Of a DNA stretch of 64,000 nucleotides, positions 1 through 28,900 are shown one piece after another. Origin of the DNA: Tubulanus polymorphus (lineage: Eukaryota > Nemertea > Palaeonemertea > Tubulaniformes > Tubulanidae); contig NC_134031.1 in assembly GCF_964204645.1 (NCBI RefSeq), forward strand, positions 15,311,307 through 15,375,306, read 5' to 3'. Made by a program: the position numbers and the translations under genes. A model generated the notes under the pieces. That model had not been told where the DNA came from. It was given only the letters and a program-made list of their open reading frames with translations, and did not search any database. How positions within the stretch are numbered: the first letter of the stretch is position 1; each line of letters begins with the position of its first letter.

Positions 1-1075
1 GTGACGACGTGAGACCGAGCGAGCGAGTCGAGTGGGGAGTGGAACTGGAACATCGAAAAGGGGTGATAACATTTGATTTGGCCGGCACCGGGTCTTCTCG
101 CCTCCGCCTCCTCGACTCAATCCTCTCATACACGATCAATCAGTGAGTGACAAAATAGCTCAATCAATCACAAACCTTTCAAAAGACGTGTCATACAAAA
201 TAGCGACCGCAGCTCCGATTAAAAAGAACGTCAAAACGTGAACTGACAGGAATAATTTGTTTTTAGTAGACAACACTATAACACCACCTAGCGGATACAA
301 TAATACCTACTGCCGCAGTAGGCATTGTAGCAAATTCAATTCAACGGTTTATTAACGTAAGCGTTCCGGGACTCCTAGTAGAATGCATCGAAGACTTATT
401 TTATGGCGACATTTACAAAGGCGCCTTGTTTGGGGATTTCAAAAATTGAGGTTTCAATCATCTTTGAGAACCTAACAATAGAAGATATCGCATCCAGATG
501 AAAGTGTACGGACCGCCCCTGCACTCACCTGTCCTCTGGCCAAGCACACCTGGGGTCGCTTCAATGCACGGTCCAGTGATTAATTAATAAATCACTTGTA
601 ACATTTGGTCAAATCAAAGGCGGTATTTCTGGCGGGAATTGTATCAAAGAATCGTCACTTTGAAGATTTATCAGACTTTTGGTTAGTGATATTAATGAAC
701 ATCGTGGTGACAAAATTATCCTCCAAATATAAATGTCCACTGTAATCAAAATGGACTGTGCCGATAATCTTCATTCCGTGATCGATTTCAGAAGCAGTGT
801 TCAATAGTTTATATCTCCGTGATGAGTTTACCTCTGTGAGTGGGGTTTACCTCCGTCCTGAGGAGTTGAACAAAATCCTCGCCACACACAAACAGACGAC
901 AAAAGTATACATCATTTTAACATTTTAATGAATGCAGTTTTGATGTTATGTTATATAATATATTTATATATACACAAGTCAATAGGTCACCGAGTGCCAT
1001 CCTGTGGATCACCGAGTTCCACCCTGTGATCACAGAGTTCCACCACGTGCGGATCACTGAGTCTGTTTTCACTTG
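1..1075. other. mTOR 3' flank, no gene seen
   Basis: No coding region is supported here. The stretch lies just downstream of the mTOR stop codon (mTOR is on the minus strand), so its right part is probably 3' UTR. About three imperfect copies of a roughly 27-bp unit (core ATCACCGAGTTCCACC) lie at 982-1062. A minus-strand ATTAAA at 924-929 is a possible poly(A) signal. The first 150 bases are GC-richer and could be the start of a neighbouring gene outside the window; that is only a guess. Confidence 0.5.
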
Positions 1076-18765
<17,690 letters not shown>

Positions 18766-18922
18766 AGTTACAACAGAGAACAGGGAGTATCTGAAATGAG
18801 GAATGCAACTGATCAAAGCATCAGCATCAGCAGCAGCAGCAGCCTGCCAGGTTGAACTTTGGTTTTCGTAGCTAGTTGACTAGTAGTCGAAACTAACAAC
18901 TGAATGCGCTAACGATTCGATT

Positions 18923-19069
18923 CGGGTTCGATTCCCGGCCGGGGAGATATTTTTCTCAATTTTTAAGTAGGATTTTTTTAAAGATGATAGATGTATTTGG
19001 AGTGGTACCTGATGTTATCCACCCACTACACTTCCACACAATACATTACATACACGCATTAACGTCTGC
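18923..19069 (+). pseudogene. 5'-truncated tRNA-Asp copy with its 3' flank
   Basis: The last 24 bases of tRNA-Asp (T arm and acceptor 3' strand, CGGGTTCGATTCCCGG followed by CCGGGGAG-type end) and about 120 bp of downstream sequence are nearly identical to the intact locus at 22764-22910. The D arm and anticodon are missing. The block is flanked by 21-bp direct repeats differing at one base (18891-18911 and 19089-19109, AACTAACAACTGAATG then CGCTA or TGCTA). Either a duplicated locus or a tRNA-derived retroelement. Confidence 0.75.
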
Positions 19070-20103
19070 TAGTGGTCGGAACGAACGGAACTAACAACTG
19101 AATGTGCTATAGTTCGGTCGTAACACATTTCATAGTGTCAGCCATAACATAACTAGAATGGAATTATAGCCACACTACGATCTGCTCAATCCTGTGGTTT
19201 TGACCTGGGCATTTCCGTCATTCAGTTTCACTTAGTTCGACTACACTTAGTAACCTAATCGGTGGTAAGCTTTTTATAATCGGTTGGGCTTATACCAACC
19301 ACGATGTCATTTGTGAAAATATCCGATCGTGAAACTTAACCACCTAAGACAGGTTACTGACTTAGTTCAACTAGAGAACTGCAATAACCGAAGTTCACCC
19401 TGCCAGGCGGGGAAATGTGGAGCGGGGAGGGTAGTGTTAGTGTAGTAAACTCTCGCTACAGCAGGTCAGTGAATGTTATCAAAAATTCATAGTCTTTATG
19501 AAGTTTTAGTGTTTCATTTGGTGTGACATTGTAAATTAATTAATTGCACTATATAGTGAGAATTGAGATGATTATCGATGAAATAAAGTCAAATACCAAA
19601 TGTAAACAATTATTGGTTTCAAGTTGAATTCATCCAGTGACAAACTCGGAGGATTTCATCTTCTTTAAAGACGTTTTTAACCAAGTTCTGTTCATTAACG
19701 CCCCATTGGTCAGTGTCGGATAACTTTTTATTGTACAATGCGGTAAATAGCACGATTCCGTTCCTTTTCCGGTTCCGCATGAATAAGTCCGGTTCGTATT
19801 CCGTAGAGTTCGGACTAACTGTCCGGTTCCAATGTGTTCTTTGCAAATAGCTGTTATTTTTCTCTCTCCTATTATGTAAGTGTCTCTTTGACTTTTTATT
19901 CATATTTTATTGCCGTGTCTGTCCTATGTACTTTTGTCATCAAACGTATGCAATAAATTTTGAATTGAATTGGTTCCCAACTGCTCTGCTGAACACGATC
20001 GAATTGCAACCTATACGATTATTTCCGGGTTTGTCAAAATTTGACAGTTTCTTAACCGGTTTTACTGAGAAAATTAACAATCGTATTTAGCAGGAACGAA
20101 ACA
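19070..20103. promoter_or_regulatory. mTOR-UBIAD1 divergent intergenic region
   Basis: About 1.3 kb separates the first coding exon of mTOR (minus) and the UBIAD1 start (plus). The region must hold the 5' UTR exon(s) and promoter of mTOR and the promoter of UBIAD1. I see no clear TATA box. A minus-strand 94-codon open frame at 19619-19903 has no recognisable family and is not called. Confidence 0.5.
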
Positions 20104-21048
20104 ATGGCGTCTTCAAAAGATAAAAAGATTCCAGAATCTCGCGGCGGCCACAGTTGGAAAAATAAACTTTCGGAATACGTGATCGCTTTGAGGCCTTGGT
20201 CGTTTTCAGCCTCGTTAACCCCGGTATCTTTAGGAAGCGCTTTAGCCTATAAACTAACCGGTGAATTCAGCGTGTTAATATTCATAGTATCGTGCGTGAC
20301 GACGTTATCGGTCCACGCCGCCGGTAATTTAGTCAATACGTATTGTGACTATAAACGAGGGGTCGACAGTAAAAAGTCGGACGATCGAACTTTAATTGAT
20401 CACATTCTGAATCCGAATGACGTGGCGACGCTCGGAGGTATATTCTATTTCGTCGGACTCGTCGGCTGTTTCATAACCGTCTGTTTGTCGTCGAGTTCCG
20501 TCGAACATTTAGCGCTGGTGTTCTTCGGCGGATTGTCGAGTAGTTTTCTCTACACGGGCGGACCGGCGTTGAAGTATCACGCCCTCGGCGATATCGTGAT
20601 ATTTCTCACGTTCGGGCCGATAACCGTGTTGTTCGCGTTTCTTACTCAGACCGGCCGACTGGGAGTTTTGCCGATGGTGTACGCGATCCCCCTGGCGATG
20701 AACACGGAAGCTATTTTACACAGTAACAATACGCGTGATATGAACAGCGATCAAACCGCGAATATCGTCACTTTGCCCATTCTACTCGGACGCACGGGAT
20801 CGTACGTTATTTTCGTTGCGCTGTTATTCGTGCCGTACGTTATTTTCGCGGTTTTATCGGCTAATTTTACCGCGTGGTTTTTGTTGCCTGTTTTAACGAT
20901 ACCGATGGCTTTCGATTGCGAACGCAAATTCAGAGCGGGATTCTTAAAAGAGATGCCCCAACAGATCGCCAAGATCAATTTGATATTCGGATTATTGTAC
21001 GTGCTAGCAATTCTCATCGCTCCAGCTTCGCGCATTCCCGGATTTTAA
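20104..21048 (+). CDS. UBIAD1: UBIAD1-type UbiA prenyltransferase, intronless
   Basis: Membrane prenyltransferase that in animals makes menaquinone-4 (vitamin K2) by geranylgeranylating menadione and is linked to CoQ10 and sterol control. 314 aa, typical length for the family (human 338). RPWSFSASLTPVSLGSALAY (residues 30-49) is nearly identical to the vertebrate protein. The first Asp-rich site is NTYCDYKRGVDSKKSDD (N78, D82, D88) and the second is HSNNTRDMNSD (N208, D212, D216); both magnesium-diphosphate sites are intact. About nine hydrophobic helices follow. The ATG is preceded by ACA and followed by a short soluble N-terminus. Third positions are GC-rich compared with flanking DNA. There are no introns, whereas vertebrate UBIAD1 has one or more; a retrocopy is possible but the conserved position beside mTOR argues for the native gene. 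Confidence 0.96.
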   Translation: MASSKDKKIPESRGGHSWKNKLSEYVIALRPWSFSASLTPVSLGSALAYKLTGEFSVLIFIVSCVTTLSVHAAGNLVNTYCDYKRGVDSKKSDDRTLIDHILNPNDVATLGGIFYFVGLVGCFITVCLSSSSVEHLALVFFGGLSSSFLYTGGPALKYHALGDIVIFLTFGPITVLFAFLTQTGRLGVLPMVYAIPLAMNTEAILHSNNTRDMNSDQTANIVTLPILLGRTGSYVIFVALLFVPYVIFAVLSANFTAWFLLPVLTIPMAFDCERKFRAGFLKEMPQQIAKINLIFGLLYVLAILIAPASRIPGF

Positions 21049-21151
21049 ATCGCCTTCAATTTATTTGCGTTGTGGAAGATGGAATTTTTCGTGTAGTTGG
21101 TTATATTCGCTGGGAGTTTATTTTCGTCATTAGAAATTTGTAAGAATTATT

Positions 21152-21157
21152 AATAAA
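21152..21157 (+). terminator. UBIAD1 poly(A) signal
   Basis: AATAAA about 105 nt downstream of the UBIAD1 stop codon. Confidence 0.7.
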
Positions 21158-21794
21158 ATTCTCGTATAAAACTGCTTTTAAATATTTTGTTATTATTAGA
21201 GGATATATGTTGATTACAAGGATTATTGATTCTTCCATAGGCCTTTCATTCCCCTTTAATTCTAAAGGAATCATTCATTTGTTACGTTCGCATTAGGGGA
21301 GGGAGAGGGGTCAGTGCAATTGCGTACTGTAATGCTGAAAGTGTATGAAAAAATGGTCGATTTTGCATACAGAGGTGAGGGGGTTGAAAAATTCAAATTT
21401 CATGCGTACGTAATAAATGAATGATCCCAAACTCTAACACATGTTAACCCTAACCCCCAAAAATTAACCCTCTAAACCTTAGGATCGCAACATACACCCC
21501 TAGTCAAACTTTAATCGCATCAATGGTCGGGGCGGATCTGGTCTGAATACCAGACATTCGGTCCCAAGAATTAGCGCCTAGGCGAACTAGGGCAGATCCA
21601 GCTGGTTAATTTGACTACAGCCAACACTCCGATATTCCGCCAGGGGTTGACTGTATTCCTAAAAATTATTGCTCAATTACATGTACGTATGAACAGGCAA
21701 CGCAGATCATGAAAGGGGGCCCGTATCCTCCCTAAGAAAAGTTCGAAAAATGACTCGTAAGTTTTCCTTAAGGCATTTTTTTTAAATTCTGGAC

Positions 21795-22080
21795 AGCGGC
21801 GGATCCAGGATTCCATGGAGGGGGTGCACAAATCCTAATAGGGGGTCTGGAAACTTTTGAAAATTAGATGCGCGGAGATGTGTTCTGCAGGGCACGATCA
21901 GAGTACGATCTAACTCGCAGTTTGATAGTGATTTTCACAACTTTCATGAAAGATGCATGTCGGACTGGCACATTTTCAGGGATTTTTCACATGCTTGTCT
22001 TCGTTCTCACGGAAAGGTCAGTCCGTAAAAAAATAGTGAGGACGTTAGGGGGGTGCACGTGCCCCCCTGGATCCGCCGCT
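21795..22080. mobile_element. hAT-like MITE, about 286 bp
   Basis: Perfect 15-bp terminal inverted repeats AGCGGCGGATCCAGG and CCTGGATCCGCCGCT. The flanks both carry TCTGGA, consistent with a target-site duplication. The interior shares long stretches with 30401-30719 (for example GATTTTCACAACT and TTTTCAGGGATTTTTCACAT). No coding capacity. Confidence 0.85.
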
Positions 22081-22715
22081 TCTGGAATACAGTGGAATAG
22101 CTTATCCGTTCTGGATGTACTTGCGATCACGCTGGTGTTTGGATATTCTTTTTTCTTGTCTTCACGTTGTTAAGGTCTAGGTTTCCCCCGGGTATGGCAT
22201 TCATGATCTTAAACCCTATGACTACAACAGAGGTTGAATCCAGCATTTTGAAAAAGGGGGCGGCGCAAATGAAAGGCATGCCCCTCTCAGGATATTTTGT
22301 GAATAACAAACGCAATGAGGTGCGTTTTGAACACTTTGCAATATGTATTTAGAAATAAAATAATTCATTTGGTGATGAAGATTGGTCTATCCTCCGTAAC
22401 GCTATTTAAATTTGCTACCATCCCCGGCCGCTACCTACGTAGTCTAGTAAGTGCGTCGTTCCCCAATCAACAGGGAACCGTACGTCAACGACTGGTATTC
22501 AGACAACCATCTAGCGACTAGTTTTTTTTTATATAGTGGCTTGAAAAAAAATTCTTTGCTAGCAAAAAATATACCCGTCTGGATCTGCCACTTGGACAGT
22601 CTGAATATCGTCACATGGTTGCGTTTCAAATTTTCCCGCCAGAGCGAAGGCTTCATTTTTGTGCCGATAGAGGCCTTTGGTTTATCTATTTACATTCACT
22701 AGTGGAAGACATGCT

Positions 22716-22787
22716 TCCTCGGTAGTATAGTGGTGAGTATCCGCGCCTGTCACGTGCGAGACCCGGGTTCGATTCCCGGCCGGGGAG
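22716..22787 (+). tRNA. tRNA-Asp (GTC)
   Basis: A 72-nt cloverleaf: acceptor stem TCCTCGG pairing with CCGGGGA (one G-U pair) and G as discriminator, D arm GTAT-AGTGGTGAG-TAT, anticodon loop CTGTCAC in the stem CGCGC/GTGCG (one G-U pair), and T arm CCCGGGTTCGATTCCCGG. Internal A and B boxes are intact. A TTTTT pol III terminator lies 4 nt downstream. No intron. Confidence 0.93.
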
Positions 22788-23004
22788 ATATTTTTCTCAA
22801 TTTTTCAGTAGGATTTTTTTAAAGATGATAGATGTATTTGAAGTGGTACCCGATGTTATCCACCCACTACACTTCCACACAATACATTACATACACGCAT
22901 TACCGTCTGCCGTCAGACTGTTGAAACTGAGCCAGTCTTCTCGATAGTTAATGTTTCATCATTGATTAACTTGTTTTTACTGTGCCGTCCCTCCGCGTCG
23001 GATT

Positions 23005-23942
23005 ATGCGATCAACGTACGCAGCATTGTTGCTTAACGTTGTTTCCATAGTAACAGGACGTTTTATTTCAAGAGGTAATTAATTATAACAACCTGTCGAT
23101 TGAGTCTCGGTCCTCTCTTCCACTGATCGGCTATGGGCCTGATCGTGAATCAATTCATTTTTACAGCCACTGCTGCTGGAAGCTGGTATCCTAGGAACCA
23201 ATGGGTCGTACAGCGTCCATGGAACATGTGGACTCCATACGGGCCACGCCCAGGATCTGTTATAGGATATAATCCATTCTTTAATCCGTGGCGACGACAT
23301 CACCCAGCAGCGGATAAGTCACCGGGCACCGGTCCCAGTAAACCAGTAACACCCGTACCGCCGCCACCTTCTTGTCGTAAGTGTAAATAACACCCACCCG
23401 ATAACGCTCCCTCCCCCAACACTCCCTCCTTCCGGACACTCCTTATTCACACTGAATACAACACCGGTAATTTGACATCGTTGTTACAGCAACAGTGGCT
23501 ACCCAGCAACAGATACCCCCAGAAGGATTGTACAATACAGTACACGCGACCGATCAACTAAAATCCATCGAGACTGCGCATCCGTATAAACAGGGAGATC
23601 AGTTACAGTGGCTGATTTACGCGCCAAATGGAAAGGTACAACTGGGTCAGTGACGTCGTCCCATGCTGTGGGTCCGGCGTTCAGCAGAATATTGATACAC
23701 GGGTCGCTCTTCCTTTTTTTCAGAAAATAGATTTTTCATTCTCTACTATGAAAACGGATTGTAGTAACACGGATGTGACGTATCAGTTAGATGGCCCCGG
23801 TTCACAGGCTCAACAAGTTTGTGGAAGTCTTGACGGTGAAGCGAATACTTCTACAGGGAATCTGTTGATTGTTAAATTCAAAGCTAAAGGTCCTAATGAC
23901 GATGATTTACACGGGTTCACCATGTTATTCAAAGCGATTTGA
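23005..23942 (+). CDS. Small secreted CUB-like domain protein, 4 exons
   Basis: Exons 23005-23074, 23167-23376, 23490-23635 and 23724-23942 join in phase to 214 aa. The N-terminus (RSTYAALLLNVVSIVTG) is a signal peptide. A short W/P/R-rich stretch follows (SWYPRNQW, WNMWTPYGPRP), then a proline-rich linker (PVTPVPPPP). The last about 110 residues resemble a CUB beta-sandwich: LQWLIYAPNGK, then DVTYQLDGPG, then CGSLDGEANTSTGNLLIVKF, and finally GFTMLFKA. It retains two of the usual cysteines (DCSN and VCGS) and lacks the first pair. Function unknown; such proteins occur in mucus, egg coats and extracellular matrix. The AATAAA signal overlaps the stop codon (23942-23947). Gene structure is firm; the CUB assignment is moderate. 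Confidence 0.72.
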
Positions 23943-25911
23943 ATAAATACCTTTCGTCCTCGTCAATCTGAGTTTTGATTGAATTAATTTACACGCGGGT
24001 GGGTCAAGCGCCAACAAAAGGAGCATGTACTAAAACGAAACCGAAGGCAAGGAAAAGTGCCGGTCCGGAAACATCATGCAATACCAAGGTCGGACCCAGG
24101 GCCAATTTCTTGACCGCCTCACCAAGGTCACTTTTTCAAAAAGAAGTATTCATCTCAACCATTTTTGTTGTGTTTTAAGAGACCTGACGGGATCAATACA
24201 GCATGATGCCATTTACATTTTACGTTTTTTTTTAAATTCTCATACGTATATATTATCAACACACGTAGCCAGGATGTTTACAGGATAGGCACCATCTTTT
24301 CTGCCAGAAAAGGGCACATTCCTGAAAAAACTGAGCTAAAAACAATGCCCTAGTTTGGTCATTTACAGGAAACGTATGAATGAATTCGAATTCATTTTGC
24401 ATTTCAAAATTACATAACAAAAATTGACTGGGTTTCGCATGAATTTTTTACGAGTAATATTGGAAATACAGGAGACCCAGGGAAGTAAAAAAGTGACTTG
24501 ACAGGGAAGTAACAAATAAAATGACTTATACTAATCCGAGCCCCCTAACTCGAAAAGGACGCAGGCACGCAGATAAGATTCAATTATGCGTTTTTTGACT
24601 GCGAATGGCCTTCTTATACTAATTTGAAAATATACCAAATAGGCAAAAATTCATGTTCAAATCAATGCTAGAAGGCATAATTCTTGAAGTGTCGGCACTG
24701 GTAAGTTTGAGTTTAAATTCTTGAAATATTCTTTATTCAATTCTGATGCCTTTAATTTTTATTGAACATATTTTAATCACCCTTTTCTCACTTTCAAGCT
24801 GCCCTTTCCAAAATACTCAGGCGCGCGCTTGAATATTCGAAACACCATTCAGGATCCTTAAGGCCTGGGATACACCCTCGCCTGATGAAAACATTTATTG
24901 AAGATTTTTCCTATTCATTACGAATTATTTTTTTCTGCTTTTCCAAGAAAGTAATTTCAGACAAAAGTAAGGAATGTAAGGTAGCCCTACCCTAAATCCG
25001 CCACTGAATACGTACCTCTGCTTGTGTAACTTTCTGAGCCCGGTTGTTGAAATGTTGTCTTGTCAAAAAAGGGAGCCTTCCTTCTGGCAGTATGCGGACA
25101 TGCACCCTTAAAATGTTTTTCTTTGCGATTTGAGCTCTTTCTGACGATTGAGTCGTGCCCGGCGTGGAATTTCTTAAGAATCTTTAAAAATCTTTCTGCA
25201 TGCCGTTTTAGGATTTTTAGAACTATTTTTGGCGATGAACGTGCCCGTTTCGTTTCTAAAAATATCAGACTAGATGCCTCCTGTTGCAGTGGAAGTGCTT
25301 CCAACGCAGGAGATGCCATGTTCACAACACTAATCGCGCATGGAATTGGGAATTCACAGGCATCTAGTTTATACGTCCATGATTACTCCAAGATCAGACT
25401 TATTGCGGGTGGTGTGTAGGGTGACGGTTGATAAGGACACTAGACAAATCTAATGAGTCGCACGTGCCGCAAGTGCGACCTCGGCATGTAGCCTATGTCA
25501 CTGCGCCGTGGTTTCATCAGTAAGTTTGACTCGGCGGCTAATCACATTTGCTGAGTTACAAACGTTTGTAAAAATCATTTCAAGCGAAAATTTATCTCAA
25601 TTTACAAATTTTATCATTATAAAACGAAAAGCTAATTCGTGTAGCTGTAATGGCAAATATCGTGTGAATTTCCATATAGACATCTACACTCCTCTGAAAC
25701 AAAGAGGCTCGTTTTTGAAGTTTGGGGATGAACTGTAGCCTGGATCATCCAGTATCCCTGATACTATATATAAAACTCAAACTATAAGACTTAGTAAATA
25801 ACTAAATAATTTATTATCAAATTATAATACAACAACAACGAAGATTACTTCCTGGTATAGCGATTGAATAAAACAAAAATCTGTACAAAACATGAAATGA
25901 CGCAGCAGTTT
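23943..25911. other. Intergenic, repeat fragments only
   Basis: AT-rich, without a supported gene. 24737-24821 is an inverted copy of 26386-26470 in the LRRC34 gene. A MITE-like end (complement of CAGTGGCGGATTTAGG) lies at about 24985-25006. Opposing open frames at 25060-25419 (+) and 24987-25325 (-) overlap each other, match no family I recognise and are not called. The LRRC34 poly(A) signal (minus-strand AATAAA) is at 25810-25815. Confidence 0.6.
24737..24821 (+). repeat. Dispersed 85-bp repeat, copy A
   Basis: About 90% identical to the reverse complement of 26386-26470; shared core CTTTCAAGCTGCCCTTTCC. Part of an unidentified interspersed repeat family. Confidence 0.8.
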
Positions 25912-28900
25912 TTATGTTCCCGCATATCGGATTTCCACTTCCTCTTTGACGGGTAAATTTTTACCCTGAAACGGTTCCCAGTAATAAAACTGTTCAATTG
26001 AATTGGATTGATTTGCGAAATAACTGACGCCGTCGACTTCATAAGGGTTTACATCTAAATTCTTCACTTGCAATCGTTCAGAATCAATCAATTCGGCGAA
26101 TGCCTGAAAATATATAGAATGTAAGGCTAAACAAAAATGATACCTTGTTTCTCCGCAGCGGCCGGGTCATTTTTGTAAAATATGATAAAATTTATAAACA
26201 GTTCATTTCTATAGCGGCCGGGTCTATTATGGTAAAATTGATCACGATTTTTAAAAAAGTAATGTATAGGGTAGATAGGCGGCCGGCTGGGTCAACATTT
26301 AAGCTCAGCAGAGCGGAGAAACAAGGTATCAATTTTTTTTAGCCTAAATAACGTTCACTGGTTGCGATTGATTGAATCGGATCGGCCTGAGTATTTTGGA
26401 AAGGGCAGCTTGAAAGTGAGAAAAGGTTGATTAAAATATATTCAATGAAAATTAAAGCCATCAGAATTGAGCCGGCTTTATTCCCGGCAGCTTCTTCTTA
26501 CCTTACAACAGGAATCTTCGAATTTATTTCCCCAGATGTATACATTAGTAATTCCTGTGTTCATGTGTAACGATTCGGCTATCGCGCATAAACCTTCAGC
26601 TTCGATGCTATTGTTTGTGATTCCCAAACTACAATATATATATATATATCAAATTAAACACTATCAATTAGTTACACGGTGAACACTCAGGCATGGATCC
26701 AGGGGGCAGCACCTGGGGCGCGTGCTATCCTCTAGATTTTCAGTTGGCCCCCGAAAATCCTTTCTTGTAAAAAAATAAGTAATGCTCCTAATGTGATTTC
26801 TCTTTGGTTGAAACGAGCTCAAATCCTTGGAAATAATGGCATCTGTAGGGGCTTATTTTTCAAATTTTTCCTAAAGAAGGGCAACCGGGCCCCTTTTCGC
26901 TACTGGTGGATAGTGCCTCTTTTGAATTATTATTGCCTTTCGCATCAGGTGCTACCCCTCAATATAAGCGGTGGATCAGCCCCTGACAAGGGCCGGCGGG
27001 GGTGTATGTTATGGTAACACTAGGTCCGGCAGGGGTGAATGTTACATTAACACTGGGGCTGGCCAGGGGTGTACGTTATGGTTACTCACGTAGTCAATGT
27101 AATATTATAAGTAGATAAAGCGTCTGCAATAAATTTAGCTCCGTCATTTTGGATTCTATTCGCATGAAGATCTAAAACTCTTAAAGTCGAGTTCGATTTC
27201 AATAATTCTGCCAAATGTTTAGCTCCGTCCCTCGCGATGCGATTACTGTAAATCATAAATAACAATAACGCATTTAAAACACGCCTTAATCTTAGGATTA
27301 ATCTTAATCTGGAATTGTCATATTACCAGGAGAGATCGAGGTATTGCAACGTCATGTTGTCACGGAGACAGGCGGCTAATCTCTCGGCTCCGAAATCTTT
27401 GATATCCGTGTGACGTAGGCGTAACTCGACTAATCCTCGGTTTACCTATAATACATCTAACCTAGATTAAAACTATTCGCAGATTAATTAATGCCGGGTT
27501 TATTTACATACGTGAAACAAACCTTCAACATTTTCGAGAAATGAATCGTCGTTTCCTCTTGTTGACTGAATAGAATCGCTCGATTCAGATTCAATCCTTT
27601 CAATGAATCGTTTCGGTTTAAAACTGTAGACATCGCTATTAAACTCTCTGTTTTCTGTTAATATAAAACTACAATATGAAAAACCCGGTTTCAATATCTA
27701 GGACGACCAAGTCTAGTTTAGTACCTACCTGATTGGTTTCTCCTATATCCAAATGAAGTAAAGTGTTGTTTATTTGTAACATTTGAGCCAAATAAAGTCC
27801 ACCCTTACATTGTATTTTATTGCCATTCAATTTTAGCATCAATAGATTCTCATTTTCCTAAAGAAAAAAAAAATCAGTACGAATGAAAAGTATATTTTTG
27901 GGACAATCTGTAACCCTATGGGACCTAGAGTAATCATGTGGGACCTAGTGTACCCGTTTGGGACCTAGTGTAACCATCTGGGACCTAGAGTGACCCTGTG
28001 GGACCTAGAGTAACCCTATTGGACCTAGAGTCAGTGTTTTCATTAAGAGCCAGGTCCCAGGTCCCAGACCCGTCTGTCGTTTGTAAAGGACTCGCCTGTT
28101 TTTTCAAACCAGCTTTCGTTTCAGGGACTGTGACATATTATGGGACCCTCCTGTTTTTCAAAGGGACCTGGCTTATTAATTTCTTATTGAAAACACTGAG
28201 AGTACCCCTGTGGGACCTAGAGTAACCTGGTGGGACCTAGTGTAACCCTGTAGGACGTAGAATAACCATGTCGGACCTAGAGTACCCTTGTGGGACCTTG
28301 AGTAACCTGTCGGGAGTTAGAGTACCCCTGTGGGACTTAGTGTTACCTAGTGAGAACTAGAGTAACAATGTGGGACCTTGTGTACCCTTGTGGGACTTAC
28401 TGTTACCCTGTGTGGGGCTCTGTGGGACTTAGTGTAAGCATGTGGGAGCTAGAGTAACCACCTGGGACCTAGTGTACCCTTGTGAGACTTAGTGTACCCC
28501 AGTGAGACTTAGTGCAACCATGTGGGACCTAGATTAACCATGTGGGACCTAGAGTAATCCTGTGGGTCCTAGAGTAACCCTTTGGGACCTACTGAACTTA
28601 CACACAATGATTTGGCCAGATATTTTGCTCCCTCTTCTCCAATATCATTACACATTAAATCAATCTCTTTCAAAATTGGATTAGTCTGAAATTACAAATC
28701 ATACATTCAAATATAGAGTGAAGAGGTGAGAGATGTAGCAAGCAGAGAGAGGTAAAGAGAGAGAGGTTTTACCTGTAGGTATTCACTGATTATCTCCGCC
28801 CCTTTATCCGTTATATTGTTATATCTTAAATCTAATCTTGTGACGTATGAATTTTTGCACTTCAGAAATGTTTTCATTAAAGTTGAAATATCGCTATCGG

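Noticed and set aside
19619-19903. 94-codon minus-strand open frame between mTOR and UBIAD1
   Set aside because: Composition rich in N, R and K, no recognised domain, no splice or promoter context; could be a decayed transposon fragment.
25060-25419. 119-codon plus-strand frame overlapping a 112-codon minus-strand frame
   Set aside because: Both lie in intergenic DNA with repeat traces and match no family known to me.
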